From Luzula sylvatica (taxonomy: Eukaryota > Streptophyta > Magnoliopsida > Poales > Juncaceae), in NCBI GenBank assembly GCA_946800325.1, contig OX326956.1, positions 25,208,356-25,272,355 of the forward strand: DNA of 64,000 nucleotides, written 5' to 3'. Numbering within the stretch: the first letter of the stretch is position 1; every line of letters starts with the position of its first letter. The translations under genes and the position numbers were made by a program. Below the pieces are notes generated by a model that did not search any database, had not been told where the DNA came from, and saw only the letters and a list, made by a program, of their open reading frames with translations. This document shows positions 25,321-37,593 of this stretch, in pieces.

Positions 25321-28108
25321 TTCTGGACAGATATGTTTGGAATTTTTTGAAAAATATGATAATTGATATTTTTGAAGGTCTTCACATTTTGTTTTTTTTA
25401 CAAAAACGTTGAAAAAATAGAATTCGCATGTGTTAGTCTTCAATTTTGGAATAATTTTTAGGAAAACATGAAAATAAAGTATTTTACTGGTTCTATATTG
25501 AAATCTTGGAATGTTTTTGAAAATATTTATTATTGATATTTTTAAATGTGTTAGACTTCACTTTTTGTATTTTAGGAATTTATTGAAAAAAATATAAATT
25601 CGTATGTGTTAGTCTTCAATTTCTGAGTTTTTTTTAGGACAACGTATAAATTAAATACTTTTCTCATTCCAAACATAAATCTTGGAATTGCTTTAAAAAA
25701 AATATGATAATTGATATTTGTGAAGGTGTTAGACTTCACTTTTTGCGAAAAATAAATTGAAAAAAAAATAGAAATCCGCACGTGTTAGTCTTCCATTTTG
25801 GAGATTTTTTAAGGAAAACATGAAAATTAAGTATTTTTTTAGTTTTAGACATATATTTTGCATTTAACAGAAAATATGATAATTAATTTTTTTGAAGGTG
25901 CTAGACTTCACTTTTGGTATTTTTCCAAATATTTCGAAAAAGTAGGAATTCGCATGTGTTAGTCTTCAATTTTTGAGTTTTTATAGAAAAAAATGAAAAT
26001 TAAATATTTTTCTCATTCTAGACAGATATCTTTGGAATTTTTTGAAAAATATGAAAATTGATATTTTTGAAGGTGTTAGACTTCACTTTTTGTTTTTTTA
26101 CAAAAACATTGAAAAAATAGAATTCCCATGTGTTAGTCTTCAATTTTGGAATATTTTTTCGGAACACATGAAAATAAAGTATTTTACTCATTCTATATTG
26201 AAATCTTGGAATGTTTTAGAAAATATTGATAATTGATATTTTTAAAGGTGTTAGACTTCACTTTTTGTATTTTTGGAAATTTATTGAAAAAAATATAAAT
26301 TCGTATGTGTTTGTCTTCAATTTCTGAGTTTTTTTAAGACCACGTAAAAATTAAATACTTTTGTCATTCCAAACATAAATCTTAGAATTGCTTTAAAAAA
26401 TATGATATTTGATATTTTTGATGGTGTTAGACTTCAATTTTTGCCAAAAATAAATTGAAAAAAATTAGAAATCCGCATGTGTTAGTCTTCCATTTTGGAG
26501 TTTTTTTAAGGAAAACATGAAAATTAAGTATTTTTTTAGTTTTAGACATATATTTTGGCATTTAACAGAAAAATATGATAATTAATTTTTTTGAAGATGT
26601 TAGACTTCACTTTTGGTATTTTTCCAAATATTTCGAAAAAAGTAGGAATTCGCATGTGTTAGTCTTCAATTTTTGAGTTTTTATACAAAAAATGAAAATT
26701 AAATATTTTTCTCATTCTAGACAGATATCTTTGGAATTTGAAAAATATGAAAATTGATATTTTTGAAGGTGACTTCACTTTTTGTTTTTTTACAAAAACA
26801 TTGAAAAAATAGAATTCGCATGTGTTAGTCTTCAATTTTGGAATATTTATTAGGAAAACATGAAAATTAAGTATTTTACTCGTTCTATATTGAAATCTTG
26901 GAATATTTTTGAAAATATTTATAATCGATATTTTTAAAGGTGTTAGACTTCACTTTTTGTATTTTGGGAAATTTATTGAAAAAAATATAAATTCGTATGT
27001 GTTAGTCTTCAATTTCTGAGTTTTTTTTTGGCAACGTAAAAATTAAATAATTTTCTCATTCCAAACATAAATCTTGGAATTGCTTTAAAAAATATGATAA
27101 TTGATATTTTTGAAGGTGTTAGACTTCACTTTTTGCAAAAAATAAATTGAAAAAAAAAATAGAAATCCGCACGTGTTAGTCTTCCATTTTGGAGTATTTT
27201 TAAGGAAAACATGAAAATTAAGTTTTTTTTTAGTTTTAGACATATATTTTGGCATTTAACAGAAAAATATGATAATTAATTTTTTTGAAGGTGTTAGACT
27301 TCACTTTTGGTATTTTTCCAAATATGTCGCAAAAAGTAGGAATTCGCATGTGTTAGTCTTCAATTTTTGAGTTTTTATAGAAAAAAATGAAAATTATATA
27401 TTTTTCTCATTCTAGACAGATATCTTTGGAATTTTTTGAAAAATATGATAATTGATATTTTTGAAGGTATAAGACTTCACTTTTTGTTTTTTTACAAAAA
27501 CATTGAAAAAATAGATTTCGCATGTGTTAATCTTCAATTTTGAAATATTTTTTCGGAAAACATGAAAATAAAGTATTTTACTCGTTCTATATTGAAATCT
27601 TGGAATGTTTTTGAAAATATTGATAATTGATATTTTTAAAGGGACTTCACTTTTTGTATTTTTGGAAATTTATTGAAAAAAAAATATAAATTCGTATGTG
27701 TTAGTCTTCAATTTCTGAGTTTTTTTTAGGACAACGTAAAAATTAAATACTTTTCTCATTCCAAACATAAATCTTGGAATTGCTTTAAAAAATATTATAA
27801 TTGATATTTTTGAAGGTGTGAGACATCACTTTTTGACAAAAATAAATTGAAAAAAAAATAGAAATCCGTACGTGTTAGTCTTCCATTTTGGAGTTTTTTT
27901 AAGGAAAACATGAAAATTAAGTATTTTTTTAGTTTTAGACATATATTTTGGCATTTGACTGAAAAATATGATAATTAATTTTTTTGAAGATGTTAGACTT
28001 CACTTTTGGTATTTTTCCAAATATTTCGAAAAAAGTTGGAATTCGCATGTGTTAGTCTTCAATTTTTGACTTTTTATAGAAAAAAATGAAAATTAAATAT
28101 TTTTCTCA
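25321..28108 (+). repeat. Four-unit super-HOR copy 3 (2,788 bp)
   Basis: The units are v1, v2, v3/v4 and v5. It is near identical to the following copy at 28109. It shares ACAAAAAATG and the 4-base deletion in TTGGAATTTGAAAAATATG with the 21832/22531 region. Confidence 0.8.
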
Positions 28109-30898
28109 TTCTGGACAGATATGTTTGGAATTTTTTGAAAAATATGATAATTGATATTTTTGAAGGTCTTCACATTTTGTTTTTTTTACAAAAACGTTGA
28201 AAAAATAGAATTCGCATGTGTTAGTCTTCAATTTTGGAATAATTTTTAGGAAAACATGAAAATAAAGTATTTTACTGGTTCTATATTGAAATCTTGGAAT
28301 GTTTTTGAAAATATTTATTATTGATATTTTTAAATGTGTTAGACTTCACTTTTTGTATTTTAGGAATTTATTGAAAAAAATATAAATTCGTATGTGTTAG
28401 TCTTCAATTTCTGAGTTTTTTTTAGGACAACGTATAAATTAAATACTTTTCTCATTCCAAACATAAATCTTGGAATTGCTTTAAAAAAAATATGATAATT
28501 GATATTTGTGAAGGTGTTAGACTTCACTTTTTGCGAAAAATAAATTGAAAAAAAAATAGAAATCCGCACGTGTTAGTCTTCCATTTTGGAGATTTTTTAA
28601 GGAAAACATGAAAATTAAGTATTTTTTTAGTTTTAGACATATATTTTGGCATTTAACAGAAAATATGATAATTAATTTTTTTGAAGGTGCTAGACTTCAC
28701 TTTTGGTATTTTTCCAAATATTTCGAAAAAGTAGGAATTCGCATGTGTTAGTCTTCAATTTTTGAGTTTTTATAGAAAAAAATGAAAATTAAATATTTTT
28801 CTCATTCTAGACAGATATCTTTGGAATTTTTTGAAAAATATGAAAATTGATATTTTTGAAGGTGTTAGACTTCACTTTTTGTTTTTTTACAAAAACATTG
28901 AAAAAATAGAATTCCCATGTGTTAGTCTTCAATTTTGGAATATTTTTTCGGAACACATGAAAATAAAGTATTTTACTCATTCTATATTGAAATCTTGGAA
29001 TGTTTTAGAAAATATTGATAATTGATATTTTTAAAGGTGTTAGACTTCACTTTTTGTATTTTTGGAAATTTATTGAAAAAAATATAAATTCGTATGTGTT
29101 TGTCTTCAATTTCTGAGTTTTTTTAAGACCACGTAAAAATTAAATACTTTTGTCATTCCAAACATAAATCTTAGAATTGCTTTAAAAAATATGATATTTG
29201 ATATTTTTGATGGTGTTAGACTTCAATTTTTGCCAAAAATAAATTCAAAAAAATTAGAAATCCGCATGTGTTAGTCTTCCATTTTGGAGTTTTTTTAAGG
29301 AAAACATGAAAATTAAGTATTTTTTTAGTTTTAGACATATATTTTGGCATTTAACAGAAAAATATGATAATTAATTTTTTTGAAGATGTTAGACTTCACT
29401 TTTGGTATTTTTCCAAATATTTCGAAAAAAGTAGGAATTCGCATGTGTTAGTCTTCAATTTTTGAGTTTTTATAGAAAAAATGAAAATTAAATATTTTTC
29501 TCATTCTAGACAGATATCTTTGGAATTTTTTGAAAAATATGAAAATTGATATTTTTGAAGGTGACTTCACTTTTTGTTTTTTTACAAAAACATTGAAAAA
29601 ATAGAATTCGCATGTGTTAGTCTTCAATTTTGGAATATTCATTAGGAAAACATGAAAATTAAGTATTTTACTCGTTCTATATTGAAATCTTGGAATGTTT
29701 TTGAAAATATTTATAATCGATATTTTTAAAGGTGTTAGACTTCACTTTTTGTATTTTGAGAAATTTATTGAAAAAAATATAAATTCGTATGTGTTAGTCT
29801 TCAATTTCTGAGTTTTTTTTTGGCAACGTAAAAATTAAATAATTTTCTCATTCCAAACATAAATCTTGGAATTGCTTTAAAAAATATGATAATTGATATT
29901 TTTGAAGGTGTTAGAATTCACTTTTTGCAAAAAATAAATTGAAAAAAAAGTAGAAATCCGCACGTGTTAGTCTTCCATTTTGGAGTATTTTTAAGGAAAA
30001 CATGAAAATTAAGTATTTTTTTAGTTTTAGACATATATTTTGGCATTTAACAGAAAAATATGATAATTAATTTTTTTGAAGGTGTTAGACTTCACTTTTG
30101 GTATTTTTCCAAATATGTCGCAAAAAGTAGGAATTCGCATGTGTTAGTCTTCAATTTTTGAGTTTTTATAGAAAAAAATGAAAATTATATATTTTTCTCA
30201 TTCTGGACAGATATCTTTGGAATTTTTTGAAAAATATGATAATTGATATTTTTGAAGGTATAAGACTTCACTTTTTGTTTTTTTACAAAAACATTGAAAA
30301 AATAGATTTCGCATGTGTTAATCTTAGATTTTGAAATATTTTTTCGGAAAACATGAAAATAAAGTATTTTACTCGTTCTATATTGAAATCTTGGAATGTT
30401 TTTGAAAATATTGATAATTGATATTTTTAAAGGGACTTCACTTTTTGTATTTTTGGAAATTTATTGAAAAAAAAATATAAATTCGTATGTGTTAGTCTTC
30501 AATTTCTGAGTTTTTTTTAGGACAACGTAAAAATTAAATACTTTTCTCATTCCAAACATAAATCTTGGAATTGCTTTAAAAAAATATGATAATTGATATT
30601 TGTGAAGGTGTTAGACTTCACTTTTTGCGAAAAATAAATTGAAAAAAAAATAGAAATCCGCACGTGTTAGTCTTCCATTTTGGAGATTTTTTAAGGAAAA
30701 CATGAAAATTAAGTATTTTTTTAGTTTTAGACATATATTTTGGCATTTAACAGAAAATATGATAATTAATTTTTTTGAAGGTGCTAGACTTCACTTTTGG
30801 TATTTTTCCAAATATTTCGAAAAAGTAGGAATTCGCATGTGTTAGTCTTCAATTTTTGAGTTTTTATAGAAAAAAATGAAAATTAAATATTTTTCTCA
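28109..30898 (+). repeat. Four-unit super-HOR copy 4, last unit chimeric
   Basis: The units are v1, v2, v3/v4 and a final unit at 30201 that begins as v5 (TGTTAATCTTAG, AAAGGGACTTCAC). At the B/C border near 30520-30590 it becomes v1 (GATATTTGTGAAGG and TTTTTGCGAAAAATAAATTG). This is the same border used by the v1/v3 chimera at 16249. Confidence 0.8.
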
Positions 30899-31767
30899 TT
30901 CTAGACAGATATCTTTGGAATTTTTTGAAAAATATGAAAATTGATATTTTTGAAGGTGTTAGACTTCACTTTTTGTTTTTTTACAAAAACATTGAAAAAA
31001 TAGAATTCCCATGGGTTAGTCTTCAATTTTGGAATATTTTTTCGGAACACATGAAAATAAAGTATTTTACTCGTTCTATATTGAAATCTTGGAATGTTTT
31101 AGAAAATATTGATAATTGATATTTTTAAAGGTGTTAGACTTCACTTTTTGTATTTTTGGAAATTTATTGAAAAAAATATAAATTCGTATGTGTTTGTCTT
31201 CAATTTCTGAGTTTTTTTTAGGGCAACGTAAAAATTAAATACTTTTCTCATTCCAAACATAAATCTTGGAATTGCTTTAAAAAAATATAATAATCGATAT
31301 TTTTGAAGGTGACTTCACTTTTAGCAAAAAATAAATTGAAAAAAAAATAGAAATCCCCACGTGTTAATCTTCCATTTTTGAGTTTTTTTAAGGAAAACAT
31401 GAAAATTAAGTATTTTTTTAGTTTTAGACATATATTTTGGCATTTAACAGAAAAATATGATAATTAATTTTTTTGAAGATGTTAGACTTCACTTTTGGTA
31501 TTTTTCCAAATATTTCGAAAAAAGTTGGAATTCGCATGTGTTAGTCTTCAATTTTTGACTTTTTATAGAAAAAAATGAAAATTAAATATTTTTCTCATTC
31601 TGGACAGATATCTTTGGAATTTTTTGAAAAATATGAAAATTGATATTTTTGAAGGTATTCACTTTTTGTTTTTTTTACAAAAACGTTGAAAAAATAGAAT
31701 TCGCATGTGTTAGTCTTCAATTTTGGAATAATTTTTAGGAAAACATTAAAATAAAGTATTTTACTGG

Positions 31768-31943
31768 TTCTATATAGAAATCTTGGAATGTTTTTTGAAA
31801 TATTTATTATTGATATTTTTAAATGTGTTAGCCTTCACTTTTTGTATTTTAGGAATTTATTGAAAAAAATATAAATTCGTATGTGTTAGTCTTCCATTTT
31901 GGAGTTTTTTTAAGGAAAACATGAAAATTAAGTATTTTTTTAG
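31768..31943 (+). repeat. Chimeric B/C monomer (one monomer lost)
   Basis: It starts as B (TTCTATATAGAAATC, TTTAGGAATTTATTG, AAATTCGTATG). At the TGTTAGTCTTC box it continues as C sub-repeat 3 (CATTTTGGAG, AAGGAAAACATG), and D follows at 31944. The HOR that holds it is 521 bp, which is three monomers. Confidence 0.92.
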
Positions 31944-33521
31944 TTTTAGACATATATTTTGGCATTTAACAGAAAATATGATAATTAATTTTTTTGAAGG
32001 TGCTAGACTTCACTTTTGGTATTTTTCCAAATATTTCGAAAAAAGTAGGAATTCGCATGTGTTAGTCTTCAATTTTTGAGTTTTTATCGAAAAAAATGAA
32101 AATTAAATATTTTTCTCATTCTAGACAGAGATCTTTGGAATTTTTTGAAAAATATGAAAATTGATATTTTTGAAGGTATTAGACTTCACTTTTTGTTTTT
32201 TTACAAAAACATTGAAAAAATAGAATTCGCATGTGTTAGTCTTCAATTTTGGAATATTTATTAGGAAAACATGAAAATTAAGTATTTTACTCGTTCTATA
32301 TTGAAATCTTGGAATGTTTTTGAAAATATTTATAATCGATATTTTTAAAGGTGTTAGACTTCACTTTTTGTATTTTTGGAAATTTATTGAAAAAAATATA
32401 AATTCGTATGTGTTAGTCTTCAATTTCTGAGTTTTTTTTAGGGCAACGTAAAAATTAAATAATTTTCTCATTCCAAACATAAATCTTGGAATTGCTTTAA
32501 AAAATATGATAATTGATATTTTTGAAGGTGTTAGACTTCACTTTTTGCAAAAAATAAATTGAAAAAAAAATAGAAATCCCCACGTGTTAGTCTTCCATTT
32601 TGGAGTTTTTTTAAGGAAAACATGAAAATTACGTATTTTTTTTGTTTTAGACATATATTTTGGCATTTAACAGAAAAATATGATAATTAATTTTTTTGAA
32701 GGTGTTAGACTTCACTTTTGGTATTTTTCCAAATATTTCGAAAAAGTAGGAATTCGCACAAGTTAGTCTTCAATTTTTGAGTTTTTATAGAAAAAAATGA
32801 AAATTAAATATTTTTCTCACTCTACACAGATATCTTTGGAATTTTTTGAAAAAATATGATAATTGATATTTTTGAAGGTGTTAGACTGCACTTTTTGTTT
32901 TTTTACAAAAACATTGAAAAAATAGAATTCCCATGTGTTAGTCTTCAATTTTGGAATATTTTTTCGGAAAACATGAAAATAAAGTATTTTACTCGTTCTA
33001 TATTGAAATCTTGGAATGTTTTTGAAAATATTGATAATTTATATTTTTAAAGGTGTTAGACTTCACTTTTCGTATTTTTGGAAATTTATTGAAAAAAATA
33101 TAAATTCGTATGTGTTAGTCTTCAATTTCTGAGTTTTTTTTAGGACAACGTAAAAATTAAATACTTTTCTCATTCCAAACATAAATCTTGGAATTGCTTT
33201 AAAAAATATGATAATTGATATTTTTGAAGGTGTTAGACTTCACTTTTTGCCAAAAATAAATTGAAAAAAAATAGAAATCCCCACGTGTTAGTCTTCTATT
33301 TTGGAGTTTTTTTAAGGAAAACATGAAAATTAAGTATTTTTTTAGTTTTAGACATATATTTTGGCATTTGACTGAAAAATATGATAATTAATTTTTTTGA
33401 AGGTGTTAGACTTCACTTTTGGTATTTTTCCAAATATTTCTAAAAAAGTTGGAATTCGCATGTGTTAGTCTTCAATTTTTGACTTTTTATAGAAAAAAAT
33501 GAAAATTAAATATTTTTCTCA

Positions 33522-33692
33522 TTCTGGACAGATATCTTTGGAATTTTTTGAAAAATATGAAAATTGATATTTTTGAAGGTATTCACTTTTTGTTTTTTTT
33601 ACAAAAACGTTGAAAAAATAGAAAGTCGCATGTGTTGCTCTTCCATTTTGGAGTTTTTTTAAGGAAAACATGAAAATTAATTATTTTTTTAG
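33522..33692 (+). repeat. Chimeric A/C monomer (two monomers lost)
   Basis: It starts as A (TTCTGGACAG, ACAAAAACGTTGAAAAAATAG). Near 33626-33650 (GAAAGTCGCATGTGTTGCTC) it becomes C sub-repeat 3 (TTCCATTTTGGAG), and D follows at 33693. This HOR is only 346 bp, two monomers. TGTTGCTCTTCC also occurs in the C monomer at about 4660, which suggests a donor of that type. Confidence 0.92.
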
Positions 33693-36600
33693 TTTTAGAT
33701 ATATATTTTTGCATTTAAAAGAAAAAAATGATAATTAATTTTTTTGAAGATGTTAGACTTCACTTTTGGTATTTTTCGAAATATTTCGAAAAAAGTAGGA
33801 ATTCGCATGTGTTAGTCTTCAATTTTTGAATTTTTATCGAAAAAATGAAAATTAAATATTTTTCTCATTCTAGACAGATATCTTTGGAATTTTTTGAAAA
33901 ATATGAAAATTGATATTTTTGAAGGTAGACTCCACTTTTTGTTTTTTTACAAAAACATTGAAAAAATAGAATTTGGACATGTTAGTCTTCAATTTTGGAA
34001 TATTTTTTAGGAAAACATGAAAATTAAGTATTTTACTCGTTCTATATTGAAATTTTGGAATGTTTTTTGAAAATATTTATAATTGATATTTTTAAAGGTG
34101 TTAGACTTCACTTTTTGTATTTTTGGAAATTTATTGAAAAAAATATAAATCCGAATGTGTTAGTCTTCAAATTCTGAGTTTTTTTTAGAGCAACGTAAAA
34201 ATTAAATACTTTTCTCATTCCAAACATAAATCTTGGAATTGCTTTAAAAAATTATGATAATCGATATTTTTGAAGGTGACTTCACTTTTAGCAAAAAATA
34301 AATTGAAAAAAAAATAGAAATCCCCACGTGTTAGTCTTCCATTTTTGAGTTTTTTTATGGAAAACATGAAAATTAAGTATTTTTTTAGTTTTAGACATAT
34401 ATTTTGGCATTTAACAGAAAAATATGATAATTAATTTTTTTGAAGATGTTAGACTTCACTTTTGGTATTTTTCCAAATATTTCGAAAAAAGTTGGAATTC
34501 GCATGTGTTAGTCTTCAATTTTTGACTTTTTATAGAAAAAAATGAAAATTAAATATTTTTCTCATTCTGGACAGATATCTTTGGAATTTTTTGAAAAATA
34601 TGAAAATTGATATTTTTGAAGGTATTCACTTTTTGTTTTTTTTACAAAAACGTTGAAAAAATAGAATTCGCATGTGTTAGTCTTCAATTTTGGAATAATT
34701 TTTAGGAAAACATTAAAATAAAGTATTTTACTGGTTCTATATAGAAATCTTTTAATGTTTTTGAAAATATTTATTATTGATATTTTTAAATGTGTTAGCC
34801 TTCACTTTTTGTATTTTAGGAATTTATTGAAACAAATATAAATTCGTATGTGTTAGTCTTCAATTTCTGAGTTTTTTTTAGGGCAACGTAAAAATTAAAT
34901 AATTTTCTCATTCCAAACATAAATCTTGGAATTGCTTTAAAAATAAGATAATTTATATTTTTGAAGGTGTTAGACTTCAATTTTTGCGAAAAATAAATTG
35001 AAAAAAAAATAGAAATCCGCACGTGTTAGTCTTCCATTTTGGAGTTTTTTTAAGGAAAACATGAAAAGTAAGTATTTTTTTAGTTTTAGACATATATTTT
35101 GGCATTTAACAGAAAAATATGATAATTAATTTTTTTGAAGATGTTAGACTTCACTTTTGGTATTTTTCCAAATATTTCGAAAAAAGTAGGAATTCGCATG
35201 TGTTAGTCTTCAATTTTTGAGTTTTTATCGAAAAAAATGAAAATTAAATATTTTTCTCATTCTAGACAGATATCTTTGGAATTTTTTGAAAAATATGAAA
35301 ATTGATATTTTTGAAGGTGTTAGACTTAACTTTTTGTTTTTTTACAAAAACATTGAAAAAATAGAATTCCCATGTGTTAGTCTTCAATTTTGGAATATTT
35401 TTTAGGAAAACATGAAAATTAAGTATTTTACTCGTTCTATATTGAAATCTTGGAATGTTTTAGAAAATATTGATAATCGATATTTTTAAATGTGTTAGAC
35501 TTCACTTTTTGTATTTTTGGAAATTTATTGAAAAAAATATAAATTCGTATGTGTTAGTCTTCAATTTCTGAGTTTTTTTTTGGGCAACGTAAAAATTAAA
35601 TAATTTTCTCATTCCAAACATAAATCTTGGAATTCCTTTAAAAAATATGATAATTGTTATTTTTGAAGGTGTTAGACTTCACTTTTTGCAAAAAATAAAT
35701 TGAAAAAAAAATAGAAATCCGCATGCGTTAGTCTTCCATTTTGGAGTTTTTTTTAAGGAAAACATGAAAATTAAGTATTTTTTTAGTTTTAGACATATAT
35801 TTTGGCATTTAACAGAAAAATATGATAATTAATTTTTTTGAAGATGTTAGACTTCACTTTTGGTATTTTTCCAAATATTTCGAAAAAAGTAGGAATTCGC
35901 ATGTGTTAGTCTTCAATTTTTGAATTTTTATCGAAAAAATGAAAATTAAATATTTTTCTTATTCTAGACAGATATCTTTGGAATTTTTTGAAAAATATGA
36001 AAATTGATATTTTTGAAGGTAGACTCCACTTTTTGTTTTTTTACAAAAACATTGAAAAAATAGAATTTGCACATGTTAGTCTTCAATTTTGGAATATTTT
36101 TTAGGAAAACAGAAAATTAAGTATTTTACTCGTTCTATATTGAAATTTTGGAATGTTTTTGAAAATATTTATAATTGATATTTTTAAAGGTGTTAGACTT
36201 CACTTTTTGTATTTTTGGAAATTTATTGAAAAAAATATAAATCCGTACGTGTTAGTCTTCAAATTCTGAGTTTTTTTAGAGCAACGTAAAAATTAAATAC
36301 TTTTCTCATTCCAAACATAAATCTGTGAATTGCTTTAAAAAAATATGATAATCGATATTTTTGAAGGTGACTTCACTTTTAGCAAAAAATAAATTGAAAA
36401 AAAATAGAAATCCCCACGTGTTAGTCTTCCATTTTTGAGTTTTTTTAAGGAAAACATGAAAATTAAGTATTTTTTTAGTTTTAGACATATATTTTGGCAT
36501 TTAACAGAAAAATATGATAATTAATTTTTTTGAAGGTGTTAGACTTCACTTTTGGTATTTTTCCAAATATTTCGAAAAAAGTCGGAATTCGCATGTGTTA

Positions 36601-37539
36601 GTCTTCAATTTTTGAGTTTTGATAGAAAAAATGAAAATTAAATATTTTTCTCATTCTAGACAGATATCTTTGGAATTTTTTGAAAAATATGAAAATTCAT
36701 ATTTTTGAAGGTATTAGACTTCACTTTTTGTTTTTTTACAAAAACATTGAAAAAATAGAATTCCCATGTGTTAGTCTTCAATTTTGGAATATTTATTAGG
36801 AAAACATGAAAATTAAGTATTTTACTCGTTCTATATTGAAATCTTGGAATGTTTTTGAAAATATTTATAATCGATATTTTTAAAGGTGTTAGACTTCACT
36901 TTTTGTATTTTTGGAAATTTATTGAAAAAAATATAAATTCGTATGTGTTAGTCTTCAATTTCTGAGTTTTTTTTAGGGCAACGTAAAAATTAAATAATTT
37001 TCTCATTCCAAACATAAATCTTGGAATTGCTTTAAAAAATATGATAATTGATATTTTTGAAGGTGTTAGACTTCACTTTTTGCAAAAAATAAATTGAAAA
37101 AAAAATAGAAATCCCCACGTGTTAGTCTTCCATTTTGGAGTTTTTTTAAGGAAAACATGAAAATTACGTATTTTTTTAGTTTTAGACATATATTTTGGCA
37201 TTTAACAGAAAAATATGATAATTAATTTTTTTGAAGGTGTTAGACTTCACTTTTGGTATTTTTCCAAATATTTCGAAAAAGTAGGAATTCGCACATGTTA
37301 GTCTCCAATTTTTGAGTTTTTATAGAAAAAAATGAAAATTAAATATTTTTCTCACTCTACACAGATATCTTTGGAATTTTTTGAAAAATATGATAATTGA
37401 TATTTTTGAAGGTGTTAGACTGCACTTTTTGTTTTTTTACAAAAACATTGAAAAAATAGAATTCCCATGTGTTAGTCTTCAATTTTGGAATATTTTTTCG
37501 GAAAACATGAAAATAAAGTATTTTACTCGTTCTATATTG

Positions 37540-37593
37540 AAATCTTGGAATGTTTTTGAAAATATTAAATCTTGGAATGTTTTAGAAAATATT
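37540..37593 (+). repeat. 27-bp tandem duplication in a B monomer
   Basis: AAATCTTGGAATG followed by TTTTTGAAAATATT (37540-37566) is repeated at 37567-37593, but with TTTTAGAAAATATT as in v2-type B. After it the unit continues with v2 marks (GTGTTTGTCTTC, AAGACCACG), while before it the A is right-type (CTCACTCTACAC, GACTGCAC). This is an exchange between two variants 27 bp out of register, and it makes the longest ordinary HOR (726 bp). Confidence 0.9.

Larger units (their letters stand above)
18346..30898 (+). repeat. Middle domain: four-variant super-HOR of about 2.79 kb
   Basis: The order here is v1, v2, v3/v4 chimera, v5. HOR units start at 18346, 19041, 19739, 20437 | 21136, 21832, 22531, 23226, 23924, 24622 | 25321, 26016, 26715, 27410 | 28109, 28805, 29504, 30201. 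In the v3/v4 unit the A monomer has ATTTATTAGG (v3) and the B monomer has AATCGATATTTTT and TTTTGGGAAA (v4). One full HOR was therefore lost by exchange and the shorter block then amplified. Spacings of equivalent sites are 2,788-2,793 bp, or 4,184-4,185 bp across the expanded block. Confidence 0.85.
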
